DNA of 64,000 bases, from contig NZ_QLSU01000004.1 in the NCBI RefSeq assembly GCF_003268775.1, forward strand, positions 62,001-126,000. Direction: 5' to 3'. The notes beneath the pieces are model-generated. The model was not told the DNA's origin. It worked only from the letters and a program-made list of their open reading frames with translations, and made no database searches. Positions 41,906 through 52,001 of this stretch are shown here, piece after piece. The DNA comes from Paraburkholderia unamae (GTDB lineage: Bacteria > Pseudomonadota > Gammaproteobacteria > Burkholderiales > Burkholderiaceae). The position numbers and the translations under genes were made by a program. Position 1 is the first letter of the stretch. Each line of letters opens with the position of its first letter.

Positions 41906-42694
41906 TCACCAGCCCCATTGGCTCACGGCAAAGTTGCGGCCGTTGAACGATACCTTTTCCTTCGCCGCCACGTTAGCCGGAATGCCAGGGAACGCAATGC
42001 CGCTCTGCGCTTCGAGATCGCGCACCGAGCGTATGTCGTAGCGGTCGGCCGACGCGTTGTCGGCGACGATGGCGAACGCGAGCTGCTGCGAAGGCACGTA
42101 CACGACCTTGAAGATCTGCGTGGGCACGAGCACGCGCGTGGCGCCGATCGTCTGCAACTGCGCGCCCGTGAAGAGCGGCCCGGTCACGACATAGGCTTCG
42201 CCGTATTTCGTCGCGAGCTTGCGCACGGCCGTTTCGATATGCGCCCACAGGCGCTGGTTGTTGTCCCGGTTTTGCGGAACGATATTGGCCAGCGAAAACG
42301 ATTCGGCCATGGCCTGCGCGTTCCAGCGGTTGCCCGCCGGGCTCATGTGGCCGCGATCGAAACCGCTGCGCTTGTAGTCGGCGAGCGTCGCGCCTTCGCC
42401 CGCGGGCAAACGGTCGTCCTCGAAAAAGCGGTTCGTGCGCGTCATGTCCTTCGCGGCTTCCAGGTGATCGCGCGTGAGATGCTCGGCGGACCACAGCGGC
42501 CCGTGCGTGACGCCCGAGTGCAGGACGACGAAGTCCGAGTAGCAGAGCATGCGCGTCTTCGGCGCCATGCGTGCGTTCGTGAGCGTGGGGAACTGGCCGC
42601 CGGGGACGAACTGCGAACAGGCCGGCGCGGCTTGGGCATGGCTCGCGGCGGCGAGCAGCAGGGAGGAAATCAGCGAGGCAAACAGCTTCTTCAT
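41906..42694 (-). CDS. Secreted DNA/RNA non-specific endonuclease
   Basis: A 262-residue nuclease of the Serratia NucA type. A signal peptide runs to about residue 22. The active site motif DRGH is at 113-116 within GFDRGHMSPAGNRWN, with His116 as general base, and the metal-binding Asn lies in NIVPQNRDNNQRLW. It should act in the periplasm or outside the cell to degrade nucleic acids. GAGAGG-like bases precede the ATG. No adjacent inhibitor gene is seen. Confidence 0.92.
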   Translation of the reverse strand: MKKLFASLISSLLLAAASHAQAAPACSQFVPGGQFPTLTNARMAPKTRMLCYSDFVVLHSGVTHGPLWSAEHLTRDHLEAAKDMTRTNRFFEDDRLPAGEGATLADYKRSGFDRGHMSPAGNRWNAQAMAESFSLANIVPQNRDNNQRLWAHIETAVRKLATKYGEAYVVTGPLFTGAQLQTIGATRVLVPTQIFKVVYVPSQQLAFAIVADNASADRYDIRSVRDLEAQSGIAFPGIPANVAAKEKVSFNGRNFAVSQWGW

Positions 42695-42775
42695 CGAGAG
42701 GACTGACTGGACTGGGGTGGGATCAAGCGGGCTGAAAGTATAGCGGGCGCGCCGCGCAAGGAGAAAAGCGCGGGC

Positions 42776-42808
42776 AAAAAAACGCGCGCCCGCTCAGTGA
42801 GCGGGCGC
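42776..42808 (-). terminator. Terminator of the hypothetical gene at 42928
   Basis: An 11-base palindrome (GCGCCCGCTCA at 42786-42796 with 42798-42808) is followed on the minus strand by seven Ts (42782-42776). Confidence 0.8.
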
Positions 42809-42927
42809 AGGCGCGATGTGATGCTGAACAGATGAGCGCGGCAGCGTTGCGTTGCGGCGCGAGAGGCGAGGCGGCAAACGGGCCGCCTTCAGGCAAACGG
42901 GAAAATCAGAACTCGTTCAAAGCCGGA

Positions 42928-43287
42928 TCAGCCGGCGAACAACGCATGCTCGGCGCGGACCATCTGGCGGTCCACGGCCTGAAGGCGCCACTGGCCTTCC
43001 ATCGGCGAGTGCGATGTTTCGCATGACCATGTTGCGTCGCCGTGTGCGGAACTGATTTCCTGACGGCGATTCACATGCAAACCGCGTAGCGTGCACAGCG
43101 GCTCGTTTTCGAGCGGCGCGCAAAGCGACGTGACACCATTCACGTCGCGCATTTCACCCCATTCCGGCAGGTCGATCCCTTCGTGAGACTCGCGGGACCA
43201 GCGTTGCTGGTCGGTGTCGAGCCAGAGCACTGCATAGTCGTGATTGACGGTCGGATCGGAACCGTTGATCAAGATCGTAAGTCGCAT
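42928..43287 (-). CDS. Hypothetical protein (119 residues)
   Basis: A 119-residue protein I do not recognise. GGAG lies seven bases before ATG 43287. It begins MRLTILINGSDPTVNHDYAV and is rich in Trp, Glu and His, with two Cys in TSLCAPLENEPLCTLRG and one more later. No signal peptide. It has no operon partner and its own terminator about 120 bases downstream. Confidence 0.6.
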   Translation of the reverse strand: MRLTILINGSDPTVNHDYAVLWLDTDQQRWSRESHEGIDLPEWGEMRDVNGVTSLCAPLENEPLCTLRGLHVNRRQEISSAHGDATWSCETSHSPMEGQWRLQAVDRQMVRAEHALFAG

Positions 43288-43595
43288 GGCATCTCCACAA
43301 AAATGGATCGGGCGCGTCGGCAATTCCAAAGTCTAGGACGTCTGGCGGCGCGCGCAAGCAGATCGTGCAGGACAGATCGTCGCGTGCAGGACGCGTAACG
43401 GAACTGACCCTGCCGACGGCCGCGTAAACCCGGCCATCGGCGCGTCGCTATCGGGGAGATTGAAAATCACAATTGGGAACGCAAACACCACAACCTAGAT
43501 TGATAGTGCGGCGAAGTCGCCCGTCCATGGTGCACCGCACGAAGGCGAATGGCGTCGCGTCCCCACATATCAGATCGAATCGGATGGAGGCACAG

Positions 43596-44018
43596 ATGGC
43601 ACAGCTAAAGGGCTCGAAGACGGAACAGAACCTCAAGGATGCATTCGCAGGCGAATCGCAGGCCAACCGCCGTTACCTGTATTTCGCAGCCAAGGCCGAC
43701 GTTGAAGGGCAGAACGACGTAGCGGCGCTGTTTCGCTCGACCGCCGAAGGCGAAACCGGCCACGCACATGGCCACCTCGAATATCTGGAAGCGGTGGGCG
43801 ACCCGGCGACCGGTCTGCCGTTCGGCACGTCGCGCCTGAATTTGCAGGCGGCGATCGCGGGCGAAACGCACGAATACACCGATATGTATCCCGGCATGGC
43901 CAAGGCCGCGCGCGACGAAGGCTTTGACGAAATCGCGAACTGGTTCGAGACGCTCGCCAAGGCCGAGCGCAGCCACGCCAACCGCTATTCGAAAGCGCTG
44001 GACGTGCTGGCGGACTGA
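43596..44018 (+). CDS. Rubrerythrin-type di-iron protein without rubredoxin domain
   Basis: A 140-residue four-helix ferritin-like protein. The iron ligands lie in [38 protein letters not shown] and [10 protein letters not shown]. Classical rubrerythrins add a C-terminal CxxC rubredoxin domain; here the protein ends at ALDVLAD, so electrons must come from elsewhere, perhaps from the Fe-S protein encoded next. GGAGG is five bases before ATG 43596. Likely role: peroxide reduction. Confidence 0.9.
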   Translation: MAQLKGSKTEQNLKDAFAGESQANRRYLYFAAKADVEGQNDVAALFRSTAEGETGHAHGHLEYLEAVGDPATGLPFGTSRLNLQAAIAGETHEYTDMYPGMAKAARDEGFDEIANWFETLAKAERSHANRYSKALDVLAD

Positions 44019-44140
44019 GGACCGCCGCGTGCCGGGCGCGCCGCATGCGTGGCGCCCGCTATGTACGGCACGCACACATCGCGCGAATGCTTTGCGCGCG
44101 CCGGACGCGAACCGGCGCGCGCACGCGCGCATGTTCAGCC

Positions 44141-44181
44141 GCGGCTTGAGTGGCGGCTTGAGTCGCGCATTCAGCCGCGCA
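44141..44181. repeat. 12-base tandem repeat and related direct repeat
   Basis: GCGGCTTGAGT(G/C) occurs twice in tandem (44141-44152 and 44153-44164). CGCGCAT...TCAGCCGCG is repeated around it (from 44127 and from 44165). The 12-mer TGAGTCGCGCAT (44159-44170) also occurs in the repeat array at 41861-41872. Confidence 0.6.
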
Positions 44182-44219
44182 TATTGCCGACCAGGCGATA
44201 ACTAAAAGAAGGAGACGTC

Positions 44220-45557
44220 ATGCCCCACAAGGAAGGCAGTCTCGAAGCACCTACGCGCCATCCGCTCGACTGGCGCTCCGAAGCGTTCTACGACCAGGCC
44301 CAGCTCGACACAGAACTCGCTCGCGTGTTCGACATCTGCGCGGGCTGCCGGCGCTGCGTGTCGCTGTGCGGCGCGTTTCCGGCGCTTTTCGATCTCGTCG
44401 ACGAAACCGACACCGGCGAGGCGCACGACGTCGACAAGTCGCTATACGGCAAGGTCGTCGACCAATGCTATTTGTGCGACCTCTGCTACATGACGAAGTG
44501 TCCCTACGTGCCGCCGCATCCGTGGAACGTGGATTTTCCGCATCTCATGTTGCGCGCGAAAGCCATCCACTATCGCAAAGGCGAAGTGAAGCTGCGCGAC
44601 CGCGTGCTCTCCAACACCGACGCGCTCGGCCAGCTCGCCGGCATTCCCGTGGTCACGCAATCGGTCAACGCCGTCAATCACACGAAGGTGATGCGCGGCG
44701 CGATGGAAGACATGCTGGGTGTCGATCGCAAGGCGTGGCTCCCCGACTTCGCCACCCGCAAATTCCGTAACGTTGCAAAACGTGCGTCGACGAGCGAGGT
44801 GCGCGAAGGCGAGCGCACGCCGGGCAAGGTCGCGATCTACGCCACCTGTTACGTGAATTTCAACGAGCCCGGCATTGGCCACGACTTGCTCGCGGTGCTC
44901 GACCACAACGAGATTCCCTATGAACTCGTGAAGAGCGAGTGGTGCTGCGGCATGCCGCTGCTGGAGCAGGGCAATCTGGAGGGCGTGGCGCACAAGCAGG
45001 CGCAAAACATGCCGATGCTCGCGCGTTACGCGCGCGAAGGCTATGCGCTGATCGGCGCGGTGCCGAGCTGCGTGCTCATGTACAAGCACGAATTGCCGCT
45101 GATGTTCCCCGACGACGCCAACACCAAAGCCGTGAGCGACGCATTCTGGGACCCGTTCGAGTACCTCGTGGCGCGCCACCGCGACGGCCTGCTCAAGACC
45201 GACTTCCGCGCGCCGCTGGGCAACGTGTCCTACCACGTGCCGTGCCACGCGCGCGTGCAGAACATCGGCCGCAAGACCTTCGACCTGCTCTCGCTCGTGC
45301 CCGACACCAAGGTGACCGTGGTCGAGCGCTGCTCGGGCCATGCGGGCACGTTCGGCGTGAAGAAGGAGTTTCACGCGATGTCGATGAAGATCGGTACGCC
45401 CGTATTCAAGCAGATGGGCCAGGCCGCGCCTAACTTCATCTCGTCAGACTGCCAGCTTGCGGGCCACCACATCGCCCAGGGCATCGAGGAAAACAATCTG
45501 GGCGAGCCGCCGCTCGCGCATCCCATCACCTTGCTGCGCCGCGCTTATGGCATTTGA
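44220..45557 (+). CDS. Heterodisulfide reductase-related Fe-S oxidoreductase
   Basis: A 445-residue protein. Two 4Fe-4S motifs are near the N-terminus: CAGCRRCVSLC (with a Cys ladder of CxxCxxCxxxC) and CYLCDLCYMTKCP. Two CCG-type domains follow, with SEWCCGMPLLEQG in the first and HVPCHARVQNIG plus ERCSGHAGTFG in the second. It belongs to the GlpC/HdrD-like group. AAGGAG precedes the ATG. With rubrerythrin upstream and DUF3501 downstream it forms a set known in many aerobes, probably an electron route to the di-iron protein. Confidence 0.9.
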   Translation: MPHKEGSLEAPTRHPLDWRSEAFYDQAQLDTELARVFDICAGCRRCVSLCGAFPALFDLVDETDTGEAHDVDKSLYGKVVDQCYLCDLCYMTKCPYVPPHPWNVDFPHLMLRAKAIHYRKGEVKLRDRVLSNTDALGQLAGIPVVTQSVNAVNHTKVMRGAMEDMLGVDRKAWLPDFATRKFRNVAKRASTSEVREGERTPGKVAIYATCYVNFNEPGIGHDLLAVLDHNEIPYELVKSEWCCGMPLLEQGNLEGVAHKQAQNMPMLARYAREGYALIGAVPSCVLMYKHELPLMFPDDANTKAVSDAFWDPFEYLVARHRDGLLKTDFRAPLGNVSYHVPCHARVQNIGRKTFDLLSLVPDTKVTVVERCSGHAGTFGVKKEFHAMSMKIGTPVFKQMGQAAPNFISSDCQLAGHHIAQGIEENNLGEPPLAHPITLLRRAYGI

Positions 45558-45596
45558 GCGACGCCGCCATCACGATACCGACACGAGGCACGACTC

Positions 45597-46178
45597 ATGA
45601 CGATCGCGAGAAATTCGCTGTTGACGCTGGAAGCCTACGCGAAGGCGCGGGGCGACATGCGCAAGCGCATCATCGAACACAAGAAGCAGCGTGTCGTTGC
45701 GCTCGGCAATCACCTCACGTTCCTGTTCGAAGACGAGGCGACGATCCGCTATCAGATCCAGGAGATGCTGCACATCGAAAAGATCTTCGACGAAGACGGC
45801 ATTCAGGGCGAACTCGCGGCCTACCTGCCGCTCGTGCCCGACGGCAGCAACCTCAAGGCGACGATGCAGCTCGAATACGAAAGCGAGGTCGAGCGTCGCG
45901 CGGCGCTGGCGCGCCTGATCGGCATCGAGGACAAGGTGTTCGTTCAGGTGGAAGGCGAGCCGCCCGTCTACGCGATCGCCGACGAAGACCTCGAACGCGA
46001 GAACGCCGAAAAAACCTCGGCCGTGCATTTCGTGCGTTTCGAACTCACGCCGCAAATGAAAGCGCGCCTGCGAGAAGGCGCGGTGCTCACGCTGGGCTGC
46101 GATCACCCGAACTACCGCGTGCCCACGCAGACCGTGGACGGCGCGGTGCGCGCCTCGCTGCTCAAGGATCTCGCCTGA
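45597..46178 (+). CDS. DUF3501 family protein
   Basis: A 193-residue cytosolic protein of the DUF3501 family. Typical segments are RGDMRKRIIEHKKQRVVALG, LTFLFEDEATIRYQIQEMLH and GCDHPNYRVPTQ near the end. It follows the Fe-S oxidoreductase after 39 bases and lacks any known catalytic motif. The rubrerythrin-Fe-S-DUF3501 trio is recurrent, so a supporting role in the same redox system is likely. Confidence 0.88.
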   Translation: MTIARNSLLTLEAYAKARGDMRKRIIEHKKQRVVALGNHLTFLFEDEATIRYQIQEMLHIEKIFDEDGIQGELAAYLPLVPDGSNLKATMQLEYESEVERRAALARLIGIEDKVFVQVEGEPPVYAIADEDLERENAEKTSAVHFVRFELTPQMKARLREGAVLTLGCDHPNYRVPTQTVDGAVRASLLKDLA

Positions 46179-46199
46179 GGCGGCGCGCGCTTCGATGCG

Positions 46200-46664
46200 T
46201 CACACGTCCTTGCGGTACATGACAAAGCCAGGCTTGACGGCCACGTCGTCGTAAAGGCGCATGGCCGTGTGATTCGTTTCGTGCGTATGCCAGTACACGC
46301 GCGACGAATTCGAAGCCTTCGCATGCGCATACACGGCCTCGATCAGCGCGCGGCCCACGCCCTGGCCGCGCGCGTCTTCCACGGTGAAGAGATCCTGCAA
46401 ATAGCAGATCGGCCCTTCCATGATCGTGTTGCGGTGATAGATGAAGTGCACGAGGCCGAGCACGCGCTCGCCGCGCACGGCGATGAAGGCGTGCATCGGC
46501 TCATAGCCGTCGAAGAAGCGCGACCACGTGGTGCGCGTGATGGCCTCCGGTAGCGCCGTTGCGCCAAAGCGCCCGTAAAAGCGGTTGTAGCCGTCCCAGA
46601 GCGGCAGCCATGCGTCGAAATCGTCGGGCGCGACGGCGCGCACCTGAATTGCCGTGTCGGTCAA
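46200..46664 (-). CDS. GNAT N-acetyltransferase
   Basis: A 154-residue GNAT protein. The acetyl-CoA loop is ARGQGVGRALIEAV, preceded by CYLQDLFTVED and followed by VYWHTHETNHTAMRLYDDV, a group typical of amine or amino-acid acetyltransferases. The start is TTG 46664 with GGAG seven bases upstream. It is divergent from the MocR-type regulator gene, which is its probable controller. Confidence 0.87.
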   Translation of the reverse strand: MTDTAIQVRAVAPDDFDAWLPLWDGYNRFYGRFGATALPEAITRTTWSRFFDGYEPMHAFIAVRGERVLGLVHFIYHRNTIMEGPICYLQDLFTVEDARGQGVGRALIEAVYAHAKASNSSRVYWHTHETNHTAMRLYDDVAVKPGFVMYRKDV

Positions 46665-46716
46665 GTTGTGTCTCCCAATGTGCCGGTGTGGCTTAGGTCA
46701 GACTCCCAAGCGTAAG

Positions 46717-46758
46717 CCACCTGTGGCACCATTGTTAGTCCCACCACAAATGACAATG
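46717..46758. promoter_or_regulatory. Dyads in the GNAT/MocR divergent promoter
   Basis: CATTGT (46730-46735) and ACAATG (46753-46758) form an inverted repeat with centres 23 bases apart, and CCAC-CT-GTGG lies at 46717-46726. MocR proteins often bind paired sites in divergent promoters next to their genes. Confidence 0.4.
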
Positions 46759-46772
46759 ATGGAGCCACGGCT

Positions 46773-48244
46773 TTGGACTACGCGTTGATGATGGCAGCCT
46801 ATGCGAAGCGCGCCGTGCGCAAGCTCACGCAGCAGGACCTGCTTTACGAGAGCCTGCGCCGCGCGATTCTCGACGGCGACATCGGCCGCGGCACGCGCCT
46901 CGCGTCGAGCCGCGCGCTCGCGGAGCAGCTTGGCATCGCGCGCAATTCGGTGCTCTACGCGTATGAGCGGCTGGTGGAGGAGGGCTTCGTCAACGCCACG
47001 CGCCACGGCTCGGTGGTCAACGTGGTCAAAGCGGGCGGCGCGACGACGCCTGCGCAACTCGCGCCGAAAGAAGACAGCGCACCGGTGCTCTCGCGCCGCG
47101 TGCGCGACCTGCCTCCGCGCCGCCTGAGCAACGATGGCGCCAAGGCGCTGCGTCCGGGCGTGCCCGCGCTCGACCAGTTTCCGTATGCGCAATGGCGCAC
47201 GGCGGTCGAGCGCGCGCTGCGCGAATTGCGCGCGCACGACCTGGGCTATGGCGACAGCGCAGGCATGCCCGCGCTGCGCCAGGCCATTGCGCAGTACGTG
47301 CGCGTGTCGCGCGGCGTGCGTTGCCGGCCGGAGCAGGTGTTCGTGACGGACGGCACGCAGTCGAGCCTGGACTTGTGCGCGCGCTTCTTCGCGGACGCGG
47401 GCGAGCGCGCGTGGATCGAGAACCCGGGCTACCTGGGCGCGCGCGTGGCCTTCGCGGGCGCGGGGCTGCAACTCGTGCCCATGAGCGTGGACGCCGCGGG
47501 CATGAACGCGCGCCCCGAGGACTGGCGCGAGCGGCCGCCGCGCCTCGTCTACCTCACGCCTTCGCATCAGTATCCGCTGGGCAGCGTGCTGAGCCTCGAG
47601 CGGCGTCTCGCGCTGATCGAGCACGCGCGCGCGTGCGGCGCGTGGATCGTGGAGGACGACTACGACAGCGAACTGCGCCACGACGGGCCGCCCTTGCCGT
47701 CGATCCAGGGCCTGGCCGACGACGCCCCCGTGCTCTATCTCGGCACCTTCAGCAAGACGCTCTTTCCGGCGTTGCGCATCGCCTTCATGATCGTGCCGCC
47801 GCGCGTGGTCGCGCCGTTCGCGCAGGCGCACCGCACGCTCATGCGCCAGGGGCGCGTGGCGGAGCAACTGGCGCTGGCGGAGTTCATCGAAAGCGGGCGC
47901 TACGCGCGCCATTTGCGGCGCATGCGCAGGCTCTACGAGGAGCGTCGCGACGGCCTGGTCGCGGCAATCGACAAGCATCTGCGTGGTTTGATGACGGTGT
48001 CGGCCGACGCCGGCGGCATGCACTTGAGCGTGCGTCTGGACGCGCCGCTCGCCGACGTGGACGTGAGCGAAGCGGCGCGTGCACACGGGCTGCATCTCTC
48101 GCCGCTGAGCTCGTATTGCCTCGAAGCGCCCGATGCGGCGCGCTACAACGGCTTCCTGCTCGGCTACGCCGAAACGCCGCCGCACGCGGCCGACGCGCAC
48201 ATGCAAACGCTCGCGCGGATCATGCGCGAGCGTTTGCCTACGGC

Positions 48245-48251
<7 letters not shown>
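46773..48251 (+). CDS. MocR-family (GntR/aminotransferase) regulator
   Basis: A 492-residue MocR/PdxR-type protein. A GntR winged helix (~18-85, YESLRRAILDGDIGRGTRLA, SRALAEQLGIARNSVLYAYE) is joined to a fold-I aminotransferase domain (~120-485) with the PLP-binding Lys in GTFSKTLFPALR. MocR regulators use PLP or an external aldimine as signal. The start is TTG 46773, with GGAG eight bases upstream; ATG 46788 is an alternative. Its 3' end overlaps the convergent aldo/keto reductase by seven bases. Confidence 0.9.
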
Positions 48252-49219
<968 letters not shown>

Positions 49220-49334
49220 TGCTGTTGCTCCTGGCGAAAAAGCGGATGAAGCAGAAGAGGGGCGCGCGCCGCACGAGGGCAGCGGACTTTCGCAAGGGTA
49301 TAACAGCCAGGCGGAACGTGCAGGACATGCCGTT

Positions 49335-50639
49335 TCAGAACATCTCCATCACGCGGTGATAAAGCATGCCGATCTCCAGCGCGGGCCGCCGCCACGCGGG
49401 GCCGCCGGGAAAGCGCGCGTGCCGCAGTTGCGCGAACAGGTCGAACGACGCGCGCTCGCCCACGATGGCTTGTGCCACGACCCGCCCCGCGATGCCGGTG
49501 AGCGCCACGCCGTGCCCCGAGAAACCTTGCACGTAGTAATAATTCGGATCGATGGCGCCGAAGTCGGGCGCGCGGTTGCGCGTGACATCGACAAAGCCGC
49601 CCCAGGCGTATTCCACGCGCGCGTTCGCGATCTGCGGGAACACGTCGCTCATGCGCTTTTGCATGGCCGCCGTGAGTTGCGCGGGCGCGGCGCCCGTCGA
49701 ATCGGCGCGTCCGCCGAACAGCATGCGGTCGTCGGCCGACACACGGAAGTAGTCGAGAAAGAAGTTGTTGTCGCACACGGCGGAACGTTGCGCGATCAAC
49801 GAGTCGGCCAGCTCGCGGCCGAGCGGCTCAGTGGCGATGATGTACGAGGCAATCGGCGCGATGCGTGCGGCCACGTCGCCCGGCAACACGCCGCCGGGCG
49901 CGGCGTTGCAGCACGACACCACGAACCCGCAGCGCACTTCGCCGCGCGCGGTCTTGACCACGGGCCGCGCGCCGCGCACGACTTCGAGCGCGGGCGTATG
50001 CGCGAACAGTTGCGCGCCCTCGCGCCGCGCGGCGGCGGCAAGGCCGAGGCAGTACTTGAGTGGATGCAGATGCCCGGAAACCGGATCGTAGACGCACGCG
50101 AGATAACGTTGCGACGCCACGTGAGCACGCGTGGCGTCGGTGTCGAGCCACTCGAGCCGGTCGTAACCCCAGCGCGTGCGCGCGGCGTCCATCCACGCGC
50201 GCAGGTCCGGCACGCGCTTGGGCCGGGTCGCGACGGTCAGATAGCCCGGCGTGAAGTCGCAGTCGATGCCGTAGCGCGCAATGCGCTCGCGCACGAGGTT
50301 CACGCCTTCGATGGAAAGCGCCCACGCCGCGCGGATGCCTTGCGCGCCGAGCTGCTTTTCGAGCACTTCGTCCTTCGCGAAGCCCACGAGTGTCTGGCCG
50401 CCGTTGCGGCCCGAAGCGCCCCAGCCGGGGCGATGCGCGTCGAGCACCACGACCGAGAGGCCGCGTGCGCGGCACTCCAGTGCGACCGAGAGCCCGGCGA
50501 AACCCGCGCCGATCACGCATACGTCGGCGTCGATCGCGCCCACGAGCGCGGGGTCGTCGTCGGTGGGGCGCGTGGCGGTGGCTTCGTAGTACGAGTGGCG
50601 GGCGAGCGCGTCCGCCTGGGCGTCGAGGTCGAGTGTCAT
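49335..50639 (-). CDS. FAD-dependent amine oxidase, PuuB-like (copy 1)
   Basis: A 434-residue D-amino-acid-oxidase-fold flavoprotein of the PuuB/OrdL group. The FAD motif GAGFAG is at 44-49, then RPGWGASGRNGGQTL, the family hallmark, and GFSGHGVALTGIAGRVVAQA near the C-terminus. PuuB oxidises gamma-glutamylputrescine to the aldehyde. The start ATG 50639 overlaps the stop of the next copy (TGATG). The two are paralogues of similar length. The large upstream in-frame extension to 51212 is a shadow. Confidence 0.87.
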   Translation of the reverse strand: MTLDLDAQADALARHSYYEATATRPTDDDPALVGAIDADVCVIGAGFAGLSVALECRARGLSVVVLDAHRPGWGASGRNGGQTLVGFAKDEVLEKQLGAQGIRAAWALSIEGVNLVRERIARYGIDCDFTPGYLTVATRPKRVPDLRAWMDAARTRWGYDRLEWLDTDATRAHVASQRYLACVYDPVSGHLHPLKYCLGLAAAARREGAQLFAHTPALEVVRGARPVVKTARGEVRCGFVVSCCNAAPGGVLPGDVAARIAPIASYIIATEPLGRELADSLIAQRSAVCDNNFFLDYFRVSADDRMLFGGRADSTGAAPAQLTAAMQKRMSDVFPQIANARVEYAWGGFVDVTRNRAPDFGAIDPNYYYVQGFSGHGVALTGIAGRVVAQAIVGERASFDLFAQLRHARFPGGPAWRRPALEIGMLYHRVMEMF

Positions 50640-51931
50640 CAGAGCAGGTCCTTCATTCGATACCACGCCATCGCAAGCACGAGGGCAGGGGTTCGCAGTG
50701 TAGCGCCGCCGGGGAAATCGCGGTGACGGATCTTGCCGAACAGGTCGAAGCGCGCGGCCTGGCCGTGGATCGCCTCGGCGATCAGCGTGCCCGCGAGCCC
50801 CGTGGTGTTCACGCCATGGCCCGAGAAGCCCTGCGCGAAATACACCGTGGGCGAGAGCCGGCCGAAGTGCGGCGCGCGGTTCATCGTGATGTCCACGTAG
50901 CCGCCCCATGCGTAATCGACCTTCACATCGGCGAGTTGCGGAAACGTCATGAGCATGTCGCGGCGCATCGCTTCGCCAAGGTTGGGCGGCGCGAACGTGG
51001 AATAGCTCACCTTGCCGCCCCAGAGCAGCCGCGTGTCCGGCGCGGGCCGGAAATAGTCGAGCACGAAGCGGCTGTCGCACACGGCGGCCTGGGCAGGCAT
51101 CAGGGCGTTCATGCGCGCGTTGCCCAGCGGCTCGGTGGCGATCACGTACGTGCCCACGGGCATGATCTTGCGCGCGAGCGCCGGCGCGAGATCGCCCAAA
51201 TACGTATTGCATGCGAGCACGACGAATTTCGCGCGTACGTTGCCGCGCGCGGTTTCGACGACATGCGTGCCGCTTTCGTCGCGCAGGCGCGTCACGGCGC
51301 TGTTCTCGAACACGCGCACGCCCGCCTCCACGGCCGCGCGCGCCAGGCCGAGCGTGTAGTTGAGCGGGTGCAGATGGCCGCTATCGGGGTCGTAGAGGCC
51401 GCCTGGATAGCGCGTGGATTGCACGTAACGGCCAACGCCGTCGCCGTCGATGTACTGGAAACGGTCGTAGCCAAAGCGCTGCGCCGCTTCATCGCGCCAG
51501 CGCTTGAGCGCTTCCACGTCGCGCGCCTTGTTGGCGGCGGTGAAATAACCCTCCGTGAGCGCGCAGTCGATGCCGTGCTGCCTGACGCGGCGCTTCACGA
51601 TATCGAGCGTTTCGAGGCCCATGTCCCAGATCTGCCGGACTTCGGCTTCCGGCATGAACTGCGCGAACGTGTCGATATCGCACGCGTAACCGCCGATCAG
51701 TTGCCCTCCATTGCGACCGCTTGCGGCCCATCCCACTCGCGAGGCTTCCACGAGCGCGACGCGGTAGCCGCGTTCGGCGAGATTGAGGGCGGCGGAAACG
51801 CCCGTGAGGCCCGCGCCCACCACGCAGACATCGGCATCGAACGTGCCTTCCAGCATGGGGTGCGCTGAACTGTCGTTGGCGGTGGCCGCGTACCAGGACG
51901 GGGCGTGAGGCTGACTGGCGAATTTGAGCAT
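50639..51931 (-). CDS. puuB: FAD-dependent amine oxidase, PuuB-like (copy 2)
   Basis: A 430-residue paralogue of the previous gene. The FAD motif GAGLTG is at 39-44, then VGWAASGRNGGQLIGGYACD and GFSGHGVNTTGLAGTLIAEA. The N-terminal LKFASQPHAPSWYAATANDS matches PuuB proteins I recall from polyamine operons, so I assign the symbol here. Start ATG 51931; an open extension to a GTG at 51994 is possible but would touch the porin stop. Its role is oxidation of gamma-glutamylputrescine with release of ammonia and peroxide. Confidence 0.85.
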   Translation of the reverse strand: MLKFASQPHAPSWYAATANDSSAHPMLEGTFDADVCVVGAGLTGVSAALNLAERGYRVALVEASRVGWAASGRNGGQLIGGYACDIDTFAQFMPEAEVRQIWDMGLETLDIVKRRVRQHGIDCALTEGYFTAANKARDVEALKRWRDEAAQRFGYDRFQYIDGDGVGRYVQSTRYPGGLYDPDSGHLHPLNYTLGLARAAVEAGVRVFENSAVTRLRDESGTHVVETARGNVRAKFVVLACNTYLGDLAPALARKIMPVGTYVIATEPLGNARMNALMPAQAAVCDSRFVLDYFRPAPDTRLLWGGKVSYSTFAPPNLGEAMRRDMLMTFPQLADVKVDYAWGGYVDITMNRAPHFGRLSPTVYFAQGFSGHGVNTTGLAGTLIAEAIHGQAARFDLFGKIRHRDFPGGATLRTPALVLAMAWYRMKDLL

Positions 51932-52001
51932 AGGGAAAGCGTACAAGGAAAAAACGGGCGACAGCCTGAAACCGCGAAGGCCGCCGCCCGCCACAACGTC
52001 G

